Positions 49,401 through 63,624 are shown, counted from the first letter of the stretch. The stretch is DNA of 64,000 nt from Primula veris (GCA_963682055.1 OY821740.1:44102795-44166794), one strand, 5' to 3'. The notes: a model not told the origin generated them from the sequence alone. Made by a program: numbers and translations.

Positions 49401-49946
49401 TATAAGAACCCGGATTTTCGTAATAAAATAACGTGGTAAAGATAAGTGAGTTATCCCACATCGCGTAGGTATGTAATACATGTATGGTATATAAGTTAAA
49501 AGTATCATACTTCTTATCATCAAGTCCTTTTAAATCCGTGCGGCCCAAGAAAGGAGTACGAAACTGGGTCAAAGCGGACAATATTAGCGGCAAGAAACAG
49601 ATGGTGGCGGTCTGGTCGGAGGACCGGGTCGTTACAATTGGTATCAGAGCCGCTATTTAGCCGATGTGGACACTGGCAACCCTGAAAGGGCGGCGTGCCC
49701 GACGAGGACGTCGTGCCTGAAGGAGGAAAGAGTGTAAGATCCGGATTTTCTCGTAGGAAAATACCGTGATAAAGATAAGTGAGTTATCCCACATCGCATA
49801 GATATGTAGTACATATATGGTATATAAGGTAAAAGTAGTATCCTTCTTATCACCAAAGTCGTGCGGCCCAAGAAGCGATAACGAATTGGGCAAAAAGCGG
49901 ACAGTATTGGTGTTAAGAAGCAGGTGGTGGCGGTCTGGTCGTTACA
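49401..49946 (+). mobile_element. TRIM (miniature LTR retrotransposon)
   Basis: Two direct repeats of 236 bp (49401-49636) and 214 bp (49733-49946) flank a 96-bp interior. Both contain AGTGAGTTATCCCACATCGC and end GTCGTTACA. Right after the left repeat comes TGGTATCAGAGCC (49639-49651), the initiator-methionine tRNA primer site; right before the right repeat is the purine tract GAAGGAGGAAAGAG (49719-49732). A 5-bp duplication GTGCA flanks the whole (49396-49400, 49947-49951). There is no coding capacity. Confidence 0.95.
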
Positions 49947-52900
49947 GTGCATAAATTAGACCGAGCCTCATAGCGTAGCATATTAAGGGGGATTAGACGC
50001 TAACCGAACTATTTCCGCCTAAATCTCGTTGCGCCTTTAAAATGTTTGTTTAAATATACTTATGTGTGTGACAAATTAATATGAAAAATTGAAAAGTACA
50101 TGTAAAATAGATCAATCATTATATCTTCTTAGTTAAGTTGTGTGGTTTTTTATAGCGGATTTAGAATTTGAAATGCATAGTGTATCATTTTAAACCGTTC
50201 ACTGACACCTACTTCAATCTTCGGTTTCTCGCACAATGTCATCACTTCACATGCAGGGAGCAAAAGAGATATCCGAGGACATATCTCTAACATTATCACA
50301 GGACGACGTCGACGGTAAAAAAAAATTGTTTATATATATAACTCATGTCAACATGTTTTCACTTATAAATGCAATTAATCAATGGTTGAGTTACTTACAT
50401 GTCAACCAGAATCAGAATTGGCTTCTATAAATCAACTTAATTCTACTGTAACCCTTTTTGCCGGGACCCAAACGAACTATACTCCTCAAATAAACTATTT
50501 TTGACAAAATCATCATTCATTGTTTTATTTCCCCTTTTACATTTTGTTATTTTTCAACGGAAGCATGCTGCATGCATCACAATTTGTAAATGTGACAACA
50601 AAATGACAAATGTACGAAATACATATGATGACTCTGAGCCTCATCAAAGAGCGAAAAATCAATTTTTTTTTTAGAAATCCATGTACATTTTATATTCTAT
50701 CTAAGACATTAAGACATGATCTATATTAATAATTAACTATTTTATCATTATATTTTAATGTAAAATTCATATTCGAAGGAATAACATACATATGATTAAA
50801 ATAGGGTCAATTGATTTTTAGTCGATGAGGAATATTATTTATTATGTATTTGTAAAAAGTTATAGTTGTTTTATTATGTAGTTAAATTTTGGAGCTAAAC
50901 TCCTTAAAATTATAAAGAAAATATAAGTTGATGAGTAAGATAGGAATGTTTTTAACATAGTGGTGGCCTTTCTAAATTCTCACATAATAATTCCACAAAT
51001 ATTTTTATTATGTTACTTATATTTTATAGTCATACTAGGTGGGTGTGTTGATTTCGAAGAAAAAATAAAGAAGTCCCCAAAATCTTCATTAGTCATCAAG
51101 TATGATTTTCCTCAGATGTTTGACTTGTTCTTTGATACATTAATCAAATAACACTCGATATATAATTACATTTTTTAAACTCTAAATGAGTAGATTCACA
51201 ACAAACCGGTATAAACAAATAAAAGTCGCGGCTTCATTGAGTAAAGTAAAAAAAAATATGAGGGGTCTATTGAGAATAGAGTTTTGGGTAGTGTAAGTTA
51301 CAAAGTTTTATAAAAAGTGTCCCTGTGCAGAATTTCAATGAAATGATGTTTCAAAAGGCCCATGTGTTCAGTCATCTCTATCCTTGCCAATTTAATGCTC
51401 TGGTCAAATAAAATGATGGTAATACTACTAGAATTACAAATTTACAACACAAGGACCAAAATCCATAGCCTGTGACACCCTATACCTGATCGTAGTAAAA
51501 CTATTTGCAGAGAAAAATTTACTGTCCCTCAACTCCATCTTCAGATCGGCCAAATCGTATCCCAACAATTTTTAGTACCCTACAATATGACTAGAGTATC
51601 AATAGGTGTACTACAAAACCTTCTAGGTCACGTTTGGGCCAAACAGACTTTTGGTTAAAATATCTTTGACTAATGTACAGTACTACGTTTACGTATAGTA
51701 GTATTTATTTTCCTTTACTCACTCGTATAAGAAAATAGTCTCACCTAGTAATTACCGATTTAATTGAATTGCTTAGCAGTTGGCACTTGGCACCGTGTAT
51801 TAATAAGAGTCTAATCAATAGTTTCATTTTTAATCTATAAGTCAATATTAGTACTAGCCTAACAACTCGTCGTTTTAATTCTCTAACAAATAGGATGACA
51901 AGCTATTCCTCCTTTTGTAGCTGGAAACTATATTTGAACTAACTTCCAAACTTTTTCATACAAGTAGAAAAACAAGTGTGATGAAAATTTAAAAACTTCA
52001 CAGTTCAAAGTCATATCTTAATCTTACTGGGAATATGACATTGCTAGTGAGAGTACCGAGAGTATCAAATGTTTTTTTTTTTTTATGCAAGAATTTAAAC
52101 GTCTATGACAAGATTAAATCGATATTTTATAGAGTAAATATTTTGTAATAAGAAAAAAACTCTTTGATGGTAAATCTATTAGCAAATTCTACTGCAATTT
52201 CTAGTTTCCTTTTGACCAAATGCTCGTGGTACTTTCTACCTATACATACTACTATTTGACTTTGTTGACAAGGCTGATTTATTCAAGTATCATCATGATT
52301 TATCACTAATTCATAACCAAGGATAATACATGTCACTTGCATCATATCTATTGATGGAACGTGACTTACCATCAGTTTCTAACGAATTAATCTCTCCGCC
52401 TTGGTTCATTTTTTTTTTTTAGATTTCATAAACCAACTTTTTGTTATTTTTCATCTTTTAATTTTTTGCAAAAATAACATAAAAAGAATAAAAATATAAA
52501 TAACGCCACAAAAATTAATTTAAACCAAAAGGCAATGTAATCATAATGTTTGTTAATTTGGGCAGCGACACGGTAAAATGGGAGGAGGGATTACTATACA
52601 AAAGTTACTAACTTGACCGACTCGTTTGTAATCCCCTTGATCGCAATGTTTTGAGTGAAAGACAATATTGACCTTCCTTGTAGCTCTATTTCCAGTACTT
52701 CTTCTTTAAAAATTACCAAATTTTGGTAATTAGGTATGCTTAATTAGTTGGTAGCGAACTGGTAGGGAGTCCACAGACTCCAAATACACCAAAGAAGTAC
52801 TTTAGTTACGTTTTATAAGAAAAACACCTTGTTCGACATTATCTTGTACATTAATTTATTTTCACAAGTAAGCGAATCAGATATTTTGACTGTTATTATA

Positions 52901-55900
52901 AAAAGAAAGAAAAAAAACATGCTGGCTGTCTTGACTAATTACTTGAGACCGGTCAGAGCTAATAAAACAATTAATTGGTGGTCCTGTTTATATTTGACTA
53001 TTTGTTATACTCCAATATGGAGTATTATCATAAGGACAACTGTAAGAATAAATAGGTAAATTTTTAGGATACTTCTGCATGGTTGAACTAAGTTTAGACT
53101 TTAGACTTGGTGTATAAACATTTGCTCGTATTAATTAAAATTGGTTCTTTGTGGCAGTAATGATCATTTGTTTTGGCATTACCAGTACTTAATAAAAGAG
53201 ACCTTTTCATGTATATTTTACAGGTTGTGGCTGAGAAAGGATAATATATACTAGTAGTCTGATTATGGCGCTATGATATAGTGACAGACATGTAGTGGAT
53301 CTATAACTTTAAGCCTTAAAAGTATTACAGCTCCGACTTGATTATAAAGCACTTTTGTTCAGGGATTTAGGTTTATATAATATAATAATTGTGAGCAATA
53401 AATTAGTACTTTCCTTCTGAAAGAAATGCAAGCTTTCAGCGTTTCTATTTGCAAATTTTTGCATTAGTATAACTATTTAAAACATATATATAAGCATAAT
53501 TAAACATGTTTTTCACACTGATACATTAATGACTAACCCGTACTGTATGACTTTGCGAGAATATGGTGTAGTAATTGTTTTGAGTATCACCCGTTTTCTT
53601 GTTCTAAATTGTAGATTGCAAGTTAGATATTGCCATTTTTAAGTTCTTCGGGTATATGAATAGAATGAGCTTTTTCATCATTCATTGAGACTTAATTAGC
53701 ACTGTAAGTGATCAAAAACTAGTATATTAATTAGTAGTACCTGTTAAAGAAGACAAACTAATAACTAGATATTTTTACAGCAATGCACAATATATACATT
53801 TAACATGCATAATTGCAGGCACAAATAATGTATAAAAATACCTCACATGCTCATGATATGCAACTTGTAAAGTTGCATAACATGTAATGTACGTTGGACA
53901 GTCCACAATTTTGCAGTCATACCATTTTTTATGAACTTTCTGGTTCAGGTAAAAGAAAAAGTGCATTCATGTGTTTACATTTTCCACTCCTAATAGCTGT
54001 TTAAGCACTTCTAAAGTTGTACAGAATATAACTACTACTTATATCACTAATAGCCAGGGTATTAGTAGATTTATAAGCTATATGAATACGACCAAGAAAA
54101 TGTCAAAAGAACAATCATCTAACAAAAGTGCATTAAACAGCAATGATAAGAGATAAACTGTTCAGTAATTCAAGGACCCTACATAAGAAATTATATGATT
54201 AATTTGTGGTATTCACTTGCGATCAAATTCTATAACCAGCATATATAACTCAAACAGTGATGATAGAACTGTAAACCATTGATCTACCTCGATTTACATA
54301 AACTCAAAGGTCGTGAAAGAGTGTGCATTAGTGTGTTTCAAAAAATCTATCTATATCATCATAAATCATTTACAAGAGTACAAAATTAGTATTCATGCAC
54401 GTTGAACTATGAATTGATATAACACAACAATTTTTTATTTTCTTTCCAATTGTTATAGAGTTAAAGGTATTTTGTTAAAACAGCCACATTATTTTTTTAA
54501 CTTTTGGTCTCCTTATTTTCCATAGTCCTGCTCCTGCCTGCATTTGTCTTAATATAAATATTGAGCAACAGTTCATATTAAGTGGAGGTTTTTAATCTGC
54601 TTTTGCGTTGAACCATTGCTTTTTACATAGAAAAGGGAATAAAGGCTATATAGTGCTTCTAATTCCAACTCTTTTGGGGCCCGTTCTAACGGTCCCCCCT
54701 TTATAAAAACACACAGATTTATAAAAACACACAGAATGTGCAACCTAAGACGTTTAAACTCAAAACTTCAGAAAATGATGAAAAAATATATATTTGTAAT
54801 CCTTAATTATAAAAAACTCAAACCCTAAAATAATTTTAAAAATTAACACATATGATACACGATGGTACCACATATGGTACATAATGTTACTTATTTTTAC
54901 TATTTATTTTTAACTTTGATGATATATTAGTTTGGTATTCAACATAAGAAATCATTGGTTCGAAACTCGTAAATTACAATTTGATTTGATTTTTATTTTT
55001 ATTTGTATTTACTGATAAATAAAATAAAATAAAGCATCACGCATTCCGATATACTGGGTCGGCAGTGCAGTCACGCTATCTCTAGCTCTCACTCATTTGA
55101 TTTTTATTCTTCGTCACTTTGGCACAATCACTTGATTTTTACCTTGCATGATAATATGGAGGTTTAAGTTTGATGAAAGTAATGCTGAACCACATTGGAA
55201 CAAAAGATAAACTAATGTTAAATTCTAACCCCAACAAAATATAAACGAACGTTCTCATTCTGATCATTAATGGAAATTTTTTCAAAACATTCAATATGAG
55301 ACAAAGACATTATTAATTTATTACATACTACTACATTATTAGTTAAGCTTTCATTTTCACATCATCAATGCTGTTTTGGACACAGAGAAATAAAAGGCAG
55401 GGCAAGCCATTTCACATTTACTAGTTAAACTTGTATTTTGATTTTAATTAAATTAATTGTTGATTTTAAAACATGAATTATTTGACATCGTTAATCCCTG
55501 ACCTGTAATGAGTCATATACTCGTATTAAATGCCTAAATGGTATTAACTGCTAAATACGCACTTGACCCAAAAAAACGTATGATGGAATACCGGGGAGTT
55601 TAAAAAAGTCATATATGCATGGTAAAAGGGAACAAAAATACAATAAATAGGGAATCGTTTATGCGGGTGTCAAAATTTACATGAACTACTAAATTAAGCG
55701 AAATAAAAAATCGAGTGGTGTCAAATCATCATTTTTATCGTATTTTAGTGAAAATACATAGTTAAAATTGAAAATTTTATAATTTTAGGAATTATGGGGG
55801 TGTTGTCGACACCGATGGTCCGCAATTAGCTTCTCTTGATTGGGAGCATGTATTTCATCTTAATAAATTTTAGAACATTGGTTATTTACATGGGTAAGAA

Positions 55901-57452
55901 TTAAGAATTGTGCTAATGTTGTCAATTGTAAATTTCTAAATTAAAGTTAATGGAGTTTTTTTCTTATAAGAATGTACGTTTGTTAATTATCTTGTTACTG
56001 TGCAAGCTTATGTTAATCTACTTTGGTGGTTTGTCATGGACTCATGGTTCAGGTTCACAGTAGTGATTGACCAATTGCTTTATGATTGCGCAAAGCAAAA
56101 AGAGCAAAAAAATGGACCTACGGCGTAAATTCGAAAGGCTTGCCCCTTTTAGTGTATGACATTATAAGTATGTTCGTAGAAACATAATCATATCATATGC
56201 AAGTCCGACACACCCAATCATACCTTGCCCTGCTTTTGCTTAAAATTTCCAGTAGTATACGGGTACGCTAAGTGTTAGTATTCATATTAATTCCTATTTA
56301 TCATATTTTTTATTCTTACAAATATAAGTATCCGGTACATTTTCAACGAGTACCCTTATCGGTTACGTATCTGATACGGGGTATGTCAGCGTTTTCAAAA
56401 TAATGGTGGTACCTAGGTAGAAGCCTGTTCTTGCAAGAAGCATAACTAACATCAGCATGTTAGTATGCATAAAACGATAATTGTGAAGTTTAATCTAAAT
56501 GAATTGTAACTTTGGGGAAAGTTTCTCAATTTATTAAATATTGTTTACTGCAAAATGTCCATTGAAGGCAAAAAAATGACAAAACAACTCATCCCATATA
56601 TAGTGGATTTCTTCTTTTTGATGATGATTTAACCACCTGGCAAAAACCCTTGATCTACAATAAAGATCGCAATCATTAGGTAGTCTATGACCTTGCCTTG
56701 TGTTCAAAGCAAGCACAAACCCAAATTATTAAACATCATTATATGTAGTATTTCTAATAATCCTCGTATCCGATTAAAAAAATTAGTAAAAAAAGTTATC
56801 ATCATACTTTCATTAGTATTTCATAAGATTAAATTATCATCATACTTTTGCTAAGAGCAAGTATTATTCTAGATATTATTGATTTGGTCTATAATATGTT
56901 TCTTAATTGGTTAATAGTTCATATATTACCTTCTACTCTAGGCTAGCAAAGTTACCTAACATTTCGACTTTTATTGAATCATCATCAGGTACATTTTGAG
57001 AACTTATATTAGTCTTTGGTTCATTAATAGAGTCTCCAATATTATTCCGAATTACTATTTTTATGCAAAACAGAGTTGCAAAGGGAATTTGTGACATTCA
57101 ATGTTATGTAGTCAAATTGATACAAGTGTGTTGGGCCAGACTTTGAAATATAGACCAAAATGAGGTGTGTGAAAAGTACAGGTTTTAAATGCCATTTATT
57201 GTATACAAGTTACACATGTTGAGCTCTGTCAGGTCAAATTTCGACGCATTTCCCCTCTATTGATTCTTATATTTATGGCAAACAATTATACGGTTCTCCA
57301 ACCGTGTTCAACACTGTTCATGAAAGTTAAAAAGATGAACCCCAATCACAACCACAAGTAACTTAAAGCTATGCTACATGTTCAATGTTTTAGGAATCAA
57401 TGCTTCATGTACATGTGAAGAGACAAGACAACATTTAGATCCACCAGTTAAC

Positions 57453-57553
57453 TACTAACTAGACAGGTTTGTGCACCACACATTTGAATGTGAATGTGGA
57501 TGTGTGCGTCCATATTTACTGCCGTGGTGCACAAACACGTCAAATTAGTTGAT
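57453..57553. other. Inverted repeat able to form a hairpin
   Basis: GTTTGTGCACCAC (57467-57479) and GTGGTGCACAAAC (57524-57536) are perfectly complementary over 13 bp, with a loop of 44 bp. Partial pairing continues outward (ACTAGACAG against CGTCAAATTAGT). It could be a small transposon remnant or a foldback transcript. Confidence 0.5.
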
Positions 57554-58607
57554 CATTGAACCGAGCTCCACTACCATCCATCAAGATGTGAGTACAAATC
57601 CTGTAATTTCTAGTCCCAGATATATACTTTGACCAGATTTTAACAAAAAACCGAGCTTCTCATCTGGCTCGGTCACTCGATTGAATGTACACACTAGATA
57701 GGAATTATGGTCAAAGTTTTTTTATACAGTATATTAATACTTTCTCATTATAACTAGAGGAGACCTACTTAAACGTGTTGATCATTTATATACTTTAACA
57801 GTCCAGAAATATTGAAACTAGATTAATTTTCCCGTTCTGTACTCGTTATCTGGCACTGTCAATTTCGTCAAATATTGTCGCTTAACCCAGCTTTTAGTGT
57901 AAATCTTATACAACAAACTAATTACAATGTTGAAATTTGGATTAGTAATATTTGCATGAAGATTATGGCTAAAGGTGTACCCGAATTGTGTCTTAACAAA
58001 ACAATATGCTTGTAAAACAAAACAATTTGCTTTTGAAAAAAGGTATCAGGAGTGACTAGTGCGTACTGCGTAGCATGACTTGGGCTCCTCCAATTCAAAA
58101 TAGAGCTCAACTTAAGCATCATTTTTCCTGACATGCTAAAGGAAAAAGAAACCTATTTGCTTCTAAACAAGGCTGGGCGACTTACCGGAAGAGAAAAAAA
58201 AACTGGCCGACTTGCGCTCCTTTATTAAGCATCAATTTTCTAACATGGAAACACAAATCTAGAAAAAGTCAATCCTGCTCATATACGAGGGAAATTCACC
58301 AAACAAGTCAAAGTGTATCCTCTATGAGCAATGGCATTTAGCATTTGGGACTGAGCAATATCTCAAGAATATAAGTGAATCAATTACTATATTTTTCAAC
58401 TCCAGTACTGCACGATCTACCATTTCAAAGGGAACAAATCCAATATGTCAACAAACAATAAAGGGTAAGGGCCGTAAGGCATAGCACTCAGAAGATGAAC
58501 AATACAAAATTATTACAAAATCCTATATTTCAGTTTTTTTCCGAATCAAATACTTACCAACCATCATATATTCCGGTTCTCATACTTCTAATACTCCACA
58601 ATTCTAA

Positions 58608-60638
58608 TTAGATTTCAAGCTGATCCAAGAGGTTCACAACTTCAAATCCTTCAGTTCGATCGTCACCATTCTCTCTCTTAATTTCATCATGTTGAGCCGC
58701 CGACTGACTAGGCAAAGTAATAGCTTCAAACAGCTTTGACGTTTCCTTTTTAACTGGTGGCAAAGCAACAACTTCAACCGACTTTGATTCTTCCTTTTGA
58801 ACAGGTGGAGTGGCAAAAACTGGAATAGTCTGTCTGATAGAGACTGGAGGGGCTATTCTCACAGGCTGAGGTGGCACCTGTTGAGAAAGGCGCACAGGTG
58901 GTGCAGAGAAAACAGGGACCACAGATCTTACAGTCACCGCCGGAGCTACCCCAGGGTAAAGTGGCCTGCAATGACGAATGGGAATATATGGATTTGCCCC
59001 CGGAGCAGGGAACTTTTGAGCTGGTGTCAAAAGAGGCGGTCGAAGATGTGAGGGGACATCATTTGGTGATGGTGATGTGGCTCTAGCTCGGAAATTTGTT
59101 TTTGGGTAAATTAAGGGAAGGATTTTAGATCCAGTGACTGGGCGAGGGCGTGGGCTTGATGGTCTCGGGTTCTGAAAGTGCAATTTCCTTTCAAATTGTA
59201 GTGGGGACGAGTTAGACATCGCCATCCTTTTCTTTAGACGGTAGTTGAGTAACGCTCGCGCTATTTTTATTTGTTCGAGTTCATCGCTGTTCTCTGTTTC
59301 TGACGAAGAACCTGTATCCTGTTGTGCCACTGGCCAAAAGAAAAGATTGCAACATTAAAAAGGGCAAAGATTGTATGCGGATTCATATGCTTGCATGTTG
59401 AAATATTAAAGAAAGCAGAAAGCAAGTTACAAAAAAAAACTTTTGAAATGAGAAAGGGAGTTGATTATGAAATCCATATAATCCTTCCTTATAGATTGCT
59501 AAACAACTGAAACAGAACAAAATTAGTGCACATTTTAGTAGTAGCACGATCCATTAATAGTTCTAATCTGTAGTCGCATAGAAGTTAACAAGCGGTGGGG
59601 TAATTACTTTTAAGGTAAGAGTTTGAAAATATTTACTTCTGTGCTAGTACAAACTGAGTCAACTAACATGACACTACGTATCACTACCGTCTGCCTCTAC
59701 CTTATGGAGTACTAAAGAACCTTGTTCAATGCGGAAAGTATGGAAGATGATTAAAAAGTTTGGTAAATATTTGTTCTTAGGTCAATCATTAGACTTGCGC
59801 AGGATGCAAAGAAACTTTAAAGTGAAAGACACGTTCCTATTCGGAACAAATGAATAAGAAACCCCTTAGTTGAGTAAGTTACGGTGCTCCACTTGGCGTA
59901 TCTTCTGAAATCACTTAATTAGATTCACTTTGTTAAATATTCCACGAGTTGTACAATATCAATGATCAGTATGGTCTGAAGACACTTCCATATGGTTAAT
60001 TAGTGGTACCTTTTTTTTAAAAGAAAAGTCAAACTAGTCCTCCGAAAATCTATAAATATACGTGTTATACAAAAAGAATCAGTATTCAAAAGTAGCTAGC
60101 TGTCTACCTCCCTGAGTATGATAAAAGAAAGTTTGGTTAGGATATAGTTCTGATAATTACTTTCTGATACTAAAAGCAATACACCAGTCAAAATGCTTTT
60201 GCGGCTTTGTTTCAGGAAAATACATACAAAATTTTGTAGGTCGCAGTCTAATTTAAGTAGACTGAAAAAGGCTATTTCAGTAATGTAGAAATGATTTCAC
60301 AAGCAAAGAGAAAATGACATTAAAAAAGATATGTTGAATAATGCTTTTGCTTACTCTATTCAAATAATGAAACGAAAAAGATTAGAAATTTTAGTAGGAC
60401 ATAGAAATTAAAACTTACATTGTTTAAGGGATGTCCAAGCTGCCATGGCTGCATTCTTCTCAGCTTGTTTTTTGTTTTTGGCATGTTCTCCGGTAAATAT
60501 TATGTCAGCAAGTTCAACCATTCCTGTGAATACAGGTTGGTGACCTAGCCCTGATCTAAATGTCGTGTACTGAGGCAAAGGGGAACCAACTCTCTGTGCG
60601 ATTTCCTGGAGAAGGTTCTTGTAAACACCAGTTTCATC
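58608..60638 (-). CDS. DRB2: Double-stranded-RNA-binding protein, DRB2-type (3' part)
   Basis: DRB proteins bind double-stranded RNA and act with Dicer-like enzymes in miRNA and siRNA production; DRB2 works in nucleus and cytoplasm and influences translational repression. Only the last two coding exons are in the window: 60419-60638 and 58608-59329, joined in frame across a GT-AG intron (leucine codon T|TG). The first exon encodes the second dsRNA-binding domain, DETGVYKNLLQEIAQRVGSP through KNKKQAEKNAAMAAWTSLKQ, including the basic KKxAEKxAA helix. The last encodes SDELEQIKIARALLNYRLKK and then a proline-rich tail with two VPVF(S/A)(A/T)PPV repeats, ending in an acidic segment. The first dsRNA-binding domain and start codon must lie beyond 64000, across an intron of at least 3.3 kb. 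DRB3/DRB5 cannot be fully excluded. Confidence 0.93.
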
Positions 60639-62895
60639 CTGCAGAAAAGGTGACTTCCGATTAATAAAAGTAAAGTACTTAATTGACCAACAAAATTGAA
60701 AAAATAAACTTGTCCAACTTGCAAATTTGGGCAACTCCATATGAGCTAGTTTGGAAAATGAGAATGAATGGCCACGAAATAGTATGGATTTAAATGCAAT
60801 ATATTTTGTATGATCGTCTCACATTTTAAAGGGTATATCATCCTGAATCAACTCTTGTTTTCCTAAACTAAGTTTACATGGACCCAATGACATAGAATGG
60901 TCTTTTTCTTTCTTTTCTGCAGGCATATGAGCTGAACTTAATAACAATATGTTCAAGTATAGTCCAATTTCATCAAGGATAAGAATTTACATGCCATGAG
61001 AAAGTGAGTACTGCTCATGTGAACCTGAAAATACTCCATCCATCGTTATCGGAAGAATATCTTTAATTTATATGGCCAAAAAGGTGAAGAGTAAGTTTCA
61101 TTTCTACTTCTACAGAAGTTTAGGCAACTGGCTGAATACTTACGGCTTCATTAGTTTCAGGATAAAAACTAAGTTAAAATTAACAGCAGTAGGTTAGTGT
61201 AATCTATCCTGCAAGTTCTCGAAAATTAACCACTGAACTCAAAGTCCTCTATAATCAATTGATTAATAGCCTGAGATTTATTAGGCACCTTTATCAATAA
61301 ATTTAATTAAGAAATAAGGAACTTAAAACCACTATGGTTAATGTGCTTTCAGAAACATCATATTCTTGACTCATCCAAACATTAACACCACGTTGTAAAA
61401 AATATTTCTTTCACAAAATCCTCTTTGCTGAACCAATGTTGTTGGGCACATGAAGCTTGGATTTAACCCAAGGCATACAAATAAAGGTTCAGAAATCACA
61501 TCCACAACACGAGACTCAATCTGGTAATCTAGTATACAGTTTCATAAATTGACACTCTTCACTAGATGCTAAACTAGTGTTCTTCTTAGATTGTTAGCAG
61601 ATTTAATCACTCTATACATCCAAATTTCTCAGTAAAAGGTCAAACAAAGTCGAGAGATAAATTTTCTGCAACCTTTTAACACAAACAAGTGCTTAGTACA
61701 TGCTAATAATAAAGTATCGGCTAAAAGAAATGAGTGAGAAAGAAGAATAGTCAGCTACATATTTCAGCTTCGGACTAATCATAGAGGTTTGGTAAATCAC
61801 AACGTAAACTCAGCTTAATTAAATGCAAACCAAATCCAGAAGTTGACTTCAAAATATGATTTCCTTCATATATTATTTCAGTAGTACTCACCTAATAATG
61901 AACACTATTCATCACATATTCAATTAAAAGTTAATGCATTCATTAAATGAAAGCAATGGTCCTAACATCTTATTTCACACCGTCAAGGAAAAGATGTAGT
62001 TCAAGATACTATAAATCTAAGCATTTAAAGATCTCAAAGATTAAGCGACCAAAGCAGCACCCATTAATGTGTATTTAATTGAGCTATAGTGACAATAGCC
62101 ACAGAAACAGCTGTTAGAAAAGACTATTGACTCATATCTACTGCCTTTTAAAAATCTTCTTAATATATCCTATAACTAAAAACAAACTACTACAAATAAA
62201 AAATTGACAGGCAAACCAAAAGTTCAACTCTCAATGGGGCGTGTAAAACAAGAAGTTTCCTTCATAATTGATATGCTGATCAACAGTTTCTTTCTTTTTT
62301 TCCTTAATAGAAAGACACATACTAAACTATTAACATATGAAGTTTACTACGCCAAATGGCCAAAAAAAATGAAAATGCCCTTGGCACCAATTCTAAAACA
62401 TATTTGTTCTCCTAATTTTTTGCATTTCGGTAAAACTTGAACAACACCCATTTGCAACCAATGTCTGGTTTTGGTAAATTGTTAAAAGTCTTGAAAATTT
62501 TAGAGGGGCAAATAATCCAAGTTAACCTCAAAATGTGCAATTTAAGCCAAAAAACTTGAAATGAGTGAGAAACTATAATCCACATTTTCTTTTTGTTTTC
62601 TTAATTATGAATTAACTTCACCAATTATAACAAGGTTTCTACATGCTATAATTAGACCAGTCCACATGATCAATAAACTTTTCAACAAAAACTAGAGGTT
62701 AATAACACTTTTCAAATAGAGCCACTAAGAAACTATGATCAACTTTGAGAAATCAGGATCAACATTTTGTTAGTTTTTCTTAGTTAACATTGTCCTAAAA
62801 GTACGAGGTAAAAAATACTTATCATCATTATTTTGATCATCGGTTTGCTGCATTATAATTAGATAAATCTCGCATGTTCTATAAAGCTTCTAAAC

Positions 62896-63138
62896 AAAAT
62901 GACAGGGATAATAAACATAAATAAAAAATCAATTTTTATTTTATTTTTCCTTTGATACTACTAACAAACTTTGGCATCACAAGTTCAAAGTAAAAGCCTT
63001 TTAATACCAAAATAAAAAATGACAGGGATAATAAACATAAATAAAAAATCAATTTTTATTTTATTTTTCCTTTGATACTACTAACAAACTTTGGCATCAC
63101 AAGTTCAAAGTAAAAGCCTTTTAATACCAAAATAAAAA
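62896..63138. repeat. 120-bp perfect tandem duplication
   Basis: The unit starting AAAATGACAGGGATAATAAA is present twice with exactly 120-bp spacing and no mismatch over 243 bp. This indicates a very recent duplication or an assembly artefact. Confidence 0.97.
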
Positions 63139-63624
63139 TTAACTGTTGTTATGGAGCTGAACATTTGGACTTAAATTGCCAGCATTGAAATATTAGGGGC
63201 TACAAGAGATAGTCAATACGACCCGAAGGAGGTCAATGCAATAAACCTAACCAAATCCAAATTGAAGATGGAAACTACATACTCTTACTAATAAAGACCA
63301 GATGGGGAGAAGAAAATTCAACACGTATCCACAAACACTGTGGATTGAATAACAATAAGCACCAATTAGAGTGAATTAAATCCCTTCCTCCAAATCAAAT
63401 TTCACCTTCACCCATTTCACCCCCAATGTTTAAAAAACTACATAATCGTAACTGCTAATCAATTCACAAGGGCTCAATTGTCATATTTGAAAAGCTCATG
63501 GACCAAAATCAGAGTTGATTATACTGCGATGGTCACAGATGAGAAAGAAAGAAAGGAAAATTCCAATTAACCCTAAAATAAACACAAATGATACAAGCCT
63601 CGTCCAAATAACCATAATTAGTAA

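Larger units (their letters stand above)
47331..58607. other. Long intergenic region upstream of REV
   Basis: From the REV start codon leftmost, 47331-47480 is a leader-like tract, CT-rich on the minus strand. It is followed by a palindromic element (47547-47941), GAACGAGCC-type repeats to about 48220, and a TRIM (49401-49946). From 50000 to 58600 the sequence is AT-rich with no reading frame I trust and no recognisable RNA gene. Small points are an 18-bp tandem TTTATAAAAACACACAGA near 54700 and a hairpin-forming sequence at 57453-57553. Confidence 0.6.

Noticed and set aside
49303..49952. Reading frames of 78-99 residues on the minus strand
   Set aside because: They lie across the LTRs of the TRIM and show no retroviral or other domain.
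50236..50430. Exon-like frame (MSSLHMQGAKEISEDISL) with a donor-like GTAAAA
   Set aside because: Only the first 27 codons look protein-like; no partner exon or homolog could be found, so it may be a captured gene fragment at best.
58634..59086. Several reading frames opposite or overlapping the DRB2 last exon
   Set aside because: Shadows of the real proline-rich coding frame on the minus strand.
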